Assembly (NCBI GenBank): GCA_910575565.1
Contig: CAJTFL010000009.1
Location: 125,197-189,196 of the forward strand
Direction: 5' to 3'
DNA length: 64,000 nucleotides
Origin: Lachnospiraceae bacterium
GTDB taxonomy: Bacteria > Bacillota > Clostridia > Lachnospirales > Lachnospiraceae
Of this stretch, positions 61,492-64,000 are shown piece after piece. Made by a program: the position numbers and the translations under genes. Numbering within the stretch: position 1 is the stretch's first letter; every line of letters begins with the position of its first letter. The notes under the pieces are model-generated. The model did not search any database. It was not told the origin of the DNA and was given only the letters and a program-made list of their open reading frames with translations.

Positions 61492-62877
61492 CTATGCAAC
61501 AATAAACCCCAAAATCAAATATAAGGCTGAACTGATCCCTGCTACTGCCAACGCATAAGGTAATTGTGTTTTTACATGGGCTATATGATCCGATCCTGCG
61601 CCCATGGATGCCATAATTGTAGTGTCACTAACTGGTGAACAATGATCTCCAAATAACCCTCCGCCAGCTACTGCCGCAAAACATAATGTAGTAAATAATG
61701 TAGCTTCTCCGCCGGTTACACTAAAAGCCATTGGCAATGCTAACGGCATAGCTATGGCAAACGTCCCCCAAGATGACCCTGTGGCAAACGATAGTATTGC
61801 CGAAACAATAAAAATACCAACCGGAAGAAATGCAGGAGCCATGAATTGAATTAAACTTACAATAAATTCAGCTGCTCCCATCTCTTTCGTTATTGTATTT
61901 AAAGGATATGCAACAGCTAACACCATTACAGCAGGCATAGCATCCTTAATTCCTTCATCAAATATATCTCCCAATTCCTTAAGACTTATTCCCTGAACCA
62001 AAAGCGATATAGACATAAGGATGACAATAAGAGTAACGGCTTCGAGAACTCTAACATTTCCAGACACTAAAAAAGACCCTATAGATATTATAATTAGCAA
62101 TATTGTTGGAAAAATAAAATTTATAAATATCCTTTCTTTGATAGCAACATTTTTTCTTTCATCTGGCCTCGTTATAAAAATTTTACTATCATCTAATGTT
62201 TTTCCTTCTTCCAGTACCCTTCTCTCTGCATTTTTCATTGGCCCGAAGTCTTTAACCCCCCCAATTCCAATAAGAAGAACCAAAACCAAACTAAAAATAG
62301 CATAAAAATTAAATGGTATAGCTTTTAACATAAATTCATATGCTTGATCACGCGTAGCAATACAGCCTACTCCAACAGCGAGGCTTGTTAAATATGAAGA
62401 CCAACCTGTAAACGGATATATAATAGAAACAGGTGCAGCTGTAGAATCAGCAATATACGCTAGTTTTTCACGTGAAATCTTAGCCTTATCCGCAACTTTT
62501 CTCATTACGGAACCAACAAATAGTGGCGACATCGAATCTGCAAAGCAAAGTAAGCCTAATCCCCAAGCTAATACTTGGCATCCATTTCTTTTTATTTTCT
62601 TACGGTTAACAATATTTGTAAACCCCTCGATCGCCCCACTTTTTTCATAATAATTACAAAGAACACCAAAAAGTAAAATATTTAAAGCTGCCCATATAAA
62701 ATCCGTATTTCCTAAAGATGATTGAAGTATATCTGTAAATCCCCAAATTCCCTTTTTATCAATAGAGCATCCAATAATACAAGCAATTGAAAGAGAAAAT
62801 ACTGTATTTTTTGTCCATAATGCCAAAATAATTGCAATTGCTATTGGCACTAATGATATCCATCCCATTGTTCCCAT
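61492..62877 (-). CDS. NhaC-family Na+/H+ antiporter
   Basis: 461 residues with about twelve hydrophobic segments. FADSMSPLFVGSVMRKV, DSTAAPVSIIYPFTGW, SFATGSSWGTFAIAMPLALP and GDHCSPVSDTTIMASMGAG are the hallmarks of NhaC-type antiporters (or amino-acid/Na+ exchangers of that superfamily). GGAGGAAATAAGATT precedes ATG. It is part of the AT-rich minus-strand island; a surface-glycan role is not implied. Confidence 0.92.
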   Translation of the reverse strand: MGTMGWISLVPIAIAIILALWTKNTVFSLSIACIIGCSIDKKGIWGFTDILQSSLGNTDFIWAALNILLFGVLCNYYEKSGAIEGFTNIVNRKKIKRNGCQVLAWGLGLLCFADSMSPLFVGSVMRKVADKAKISREKLAYIADSTAAPVSIIYPFTGWSSYLTSLAVGVGCIATRDQAYEFMLKAIPFNFYAIFSLVLVLLIGIGGVKDFGPMKNAERRVLEEGKTLDDSKIFITRPDERKNVAIKERIFINFIFPTILLIIISIGSFLVSGNVRVLEAVTLIVILMSISLLVQGISLKELGDIFDEGIKDAMPAVMVLAVAYPLNTITKEMGAAEFIVSLIQFMAPAFLPVGIFIVSAILSFATGSSWGTFAIAMPLALPMAFSVTGGEATLFTTLCFAAVAGGGLFGDHCSPVSDTTIMASMGAGSDHIAHVKTQLPYALAVAGISSALYLILGFIVA

Positions 62878-62949
62878 AATCTTATTTCCTCCATATCTGT
62901 AAAATATATAATAAATTTAACAAATCCTTTTTCTTAAAGTATTTTCAAT

Positions 62950-63789
62950 TCATGGATTAGTTTCTTGCTCTCTATTAATATTATCAAAACAAATATTTGA
63001 CTCTGAACATCCAAAAATATTTCCAGAAATACAAACTGATAAATCTGACAATAAAAATATGCATACTTCCGCTATCTCTTCAGGAAATAATGTTCTTTTC
63101 CCTTGAGTTGTTTCTCTGCATATTTTCCCTTGAGTAAGATCCTCTGTCATTGGGGTCATTGTTGTCCCAGGTGCTATTGCATTAACTCTAACTCCTTCAG
63201 TTACTAATTTTTTTGCTAATCCATGGGTTAAGCTAGCTAAAGCTGCTTTAGATAATCCATATGGAATTGAACTTCCCATCCCGCTAGTATCAGAAGCCAT
63301 CATAATAATTCTGCCATCAGTTATCTTCTGCATTCTGTAATATCGTAACCATGCCTGTGTGAAAAAATATGGCCCCTTTAAATTCACATTAAATTGTATA
63401 TCCCAACCATTCTCTGTAACATCCATAAAATCTTCTTCGTGAAGACTTATCCCCGCATTATTAACAATACAGTTAATATCACCAAATTTTGTATGTGCAA
63501 GTTTCAACACTTTATCATAACAATTGTAATCACAAATATCAAAACATATTGCTACACTTTTATCTCCTAATTCTGCTTGCAAATCATTTAGTTTTGCCTT
63601 ATTTTTTCCTGCAAGAATAACTCTTGCATCTTGGCTTATACATTTTCTGGCAATCGTTTTTCCTATTCCACCAGTCGCACCTGTAAGAAAAACTACTTTA
63701 TTATGCAATAATTTTCCTTGCTCTAATTGCCCGATATTGACATTTACTGTCAACCCCATTGTGTTGTCTTTATACACTTGGCTTTTCAT
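62950..63789 (-). CDS. Short-chain dehydrogenase/reductase
   Basis: 279 residues. Rossmann motif TGATGGIGKTIA, NNAG (CIVNNAGIS), catalytic Ser in MMASDTSGMG and Tyr-Lys in PYGLSKAAL; classical SDR. An N-terminal ~30 residues before the Rossmann strand is longer than usual. It probably reduces or oxidises a sugar or carbonyl precursor for surface-polymer synthesis, given the neighbouring TupA-like gene (inference). AAAGGGAT lies before the ATG. Confidence 0.88.
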   Translation of the reverse strand: MKSQVYKDNTMGLTVNVNIGQLEQGKLLHNKVVFLTGATGGIGKTIARKCISQDARVILAGKNKAKLNDLQAELGDKSVAICFDICDYNCYDKVLKLAHTKFGDINCIVNNAGISLHEEDFMDVTENGWDIQFNVNLKGPYFFTQAWLRYYRMQKITDGRIIMMASDTSGMGSSIPYGLSKAALASLTHGLAKKLVTEGVRVNAIAPGTTMTPMTEDLTQGKICRETTQGKRTLFPEEIAEVCIFLLSDLSVCISGNIFGCSESNICFDNINREQETNP

Positions 63790-63841
63790 AGATATCCCTT
63801 TCTTACCACATTTTATATTATATATCTAATGTCTTAATGAG

Positions 63842-64000
63842 TTATATGAATTTTACTGGTAATTTTATAAGTTCTCCCATATGTTTATTGGTTTCATAAT
63901 CAAATCCACCTTCATACCCACCTTCATGAAAAAATGTATATTCCCCAAAATAAATTTTTCCATTTACTTCATAAAAATCAATTCTAACTTCTGGAAGTCC
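63842..64000 (-). CDS. TupA-like ATP-grasp protein, C-terminal end (partial)
   Basis: 52 codons plus stop, read in from the right edge on the minus strand. VRIDFYEVNGKIYFGEYTFF and GELIKLP match the end of TupA-like ATP-grasp proteins, which attach glutamate or similar residues to sugars of teichuronopeptide or capsule. It is the first visible gene of the minus-strand unit; the rest lies beyond the window. Confidence 0.75.
   Translation of the reverse strand, partial: GLPEVRIDFYEVNGKIYFGEYTFFHEGGYEGGFDYETNKHMGELIKLPVKFI

Overview
The window looks like chromosomal DNA from a motile, Gram-positive anaerobe of the class Clostridia, most probably the Lachnospiraceae. The evidence is the flagellar gene content and order (a FlgD tail, TIGR02530 protein, FlgE, FlbD, MotAB, FliM, CheY and a FliY with a CheC-type phosphatase domain), CheC/CheD/CheV chemotaxis, strong AGGAGG ribosome sites, a LicT/RAT antitermination switch, ispH next to rpsA, the DapL route to diaminopimelate, and a long single-chain PurL. 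No species is assigned.

0-18.7 kb is one long plus-strand flagellar/chemotaxis operon: (flgD)-TIGR02530-flgE-flbD-motAB-fliM-cheY-flgC-fliY-fliOPQR-flhB-flhA-fliA-like sigma factor-two rod genes-cheC-cheD-cheV-secreted wall-binding protein. It builds the hook, rod, export gate, switch and stator and tunes CheY-P levels. The surprise is a FliY whose linker carries three tandem, nearly identical 30-residue repeats, each resembling the CheY-binding peptide at the start of FliM. A strong terminator closes the operon at 18.8 kb, followed by tRNA-Trp.

19-28.5 kb holds an XPD/DinG-type helicase with an N-terminal nuclease-like domain, a LysR regulator, a small sigma-like protein without region 4, purL and lysC. 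28.6-29.3 kb is a gene-free stretch packed with long hairpin elements. 29.4-35 kb encodes polyphosphate:AMP phosphotransferase, a flavoprotein, cmk, ispH and rpsA. 35-36.7 kb is a RAT-controlled LicT antiterminator with an orphan HPr-like protein (His15 kept, Ser46 replaced by Asp) and a stand-alone EIIB domain. 37-51.4 kb carries two aminotransferases (one HisC), a YtvI-like membrane protein, an L,D-transpeptidase, an LCP ligase, glnA with an ANTAR regulator, dapF, dapL, an Lrp regulator, a wall amidase and a second cytidylate-kinase-like protein. 51.7-58.4 kb has YihY, a DUF362 protein, a GntR regulator and a heterodimeric ABC exporter.

58.45-59.1 kb is again gene-free and repeats, in inverted orientation, much of the 28.7-29.1 kb material. 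From 59.1 kb a truncated IS110 transposase and a truncated GtrII-like gene mark the edge of a visibly AT-rich, minus-strand island (GtrB, NhaC-type antiporter, short-chain dehydrogenase, TupA-like ATP-grasp end) that looks horizontally acquired and concerned with surface polymers.

The best candidate for something undescribed is the intergenic repeat system: ~130-bp hairpins (A, B, C) with a conserved core but different outer arms that still pair, a separate ~125-bp structured repeat (R2) with compensatory stem changes and GNRA-like loops, and two 62-nt hairpins, one of which shares its arm with element C.
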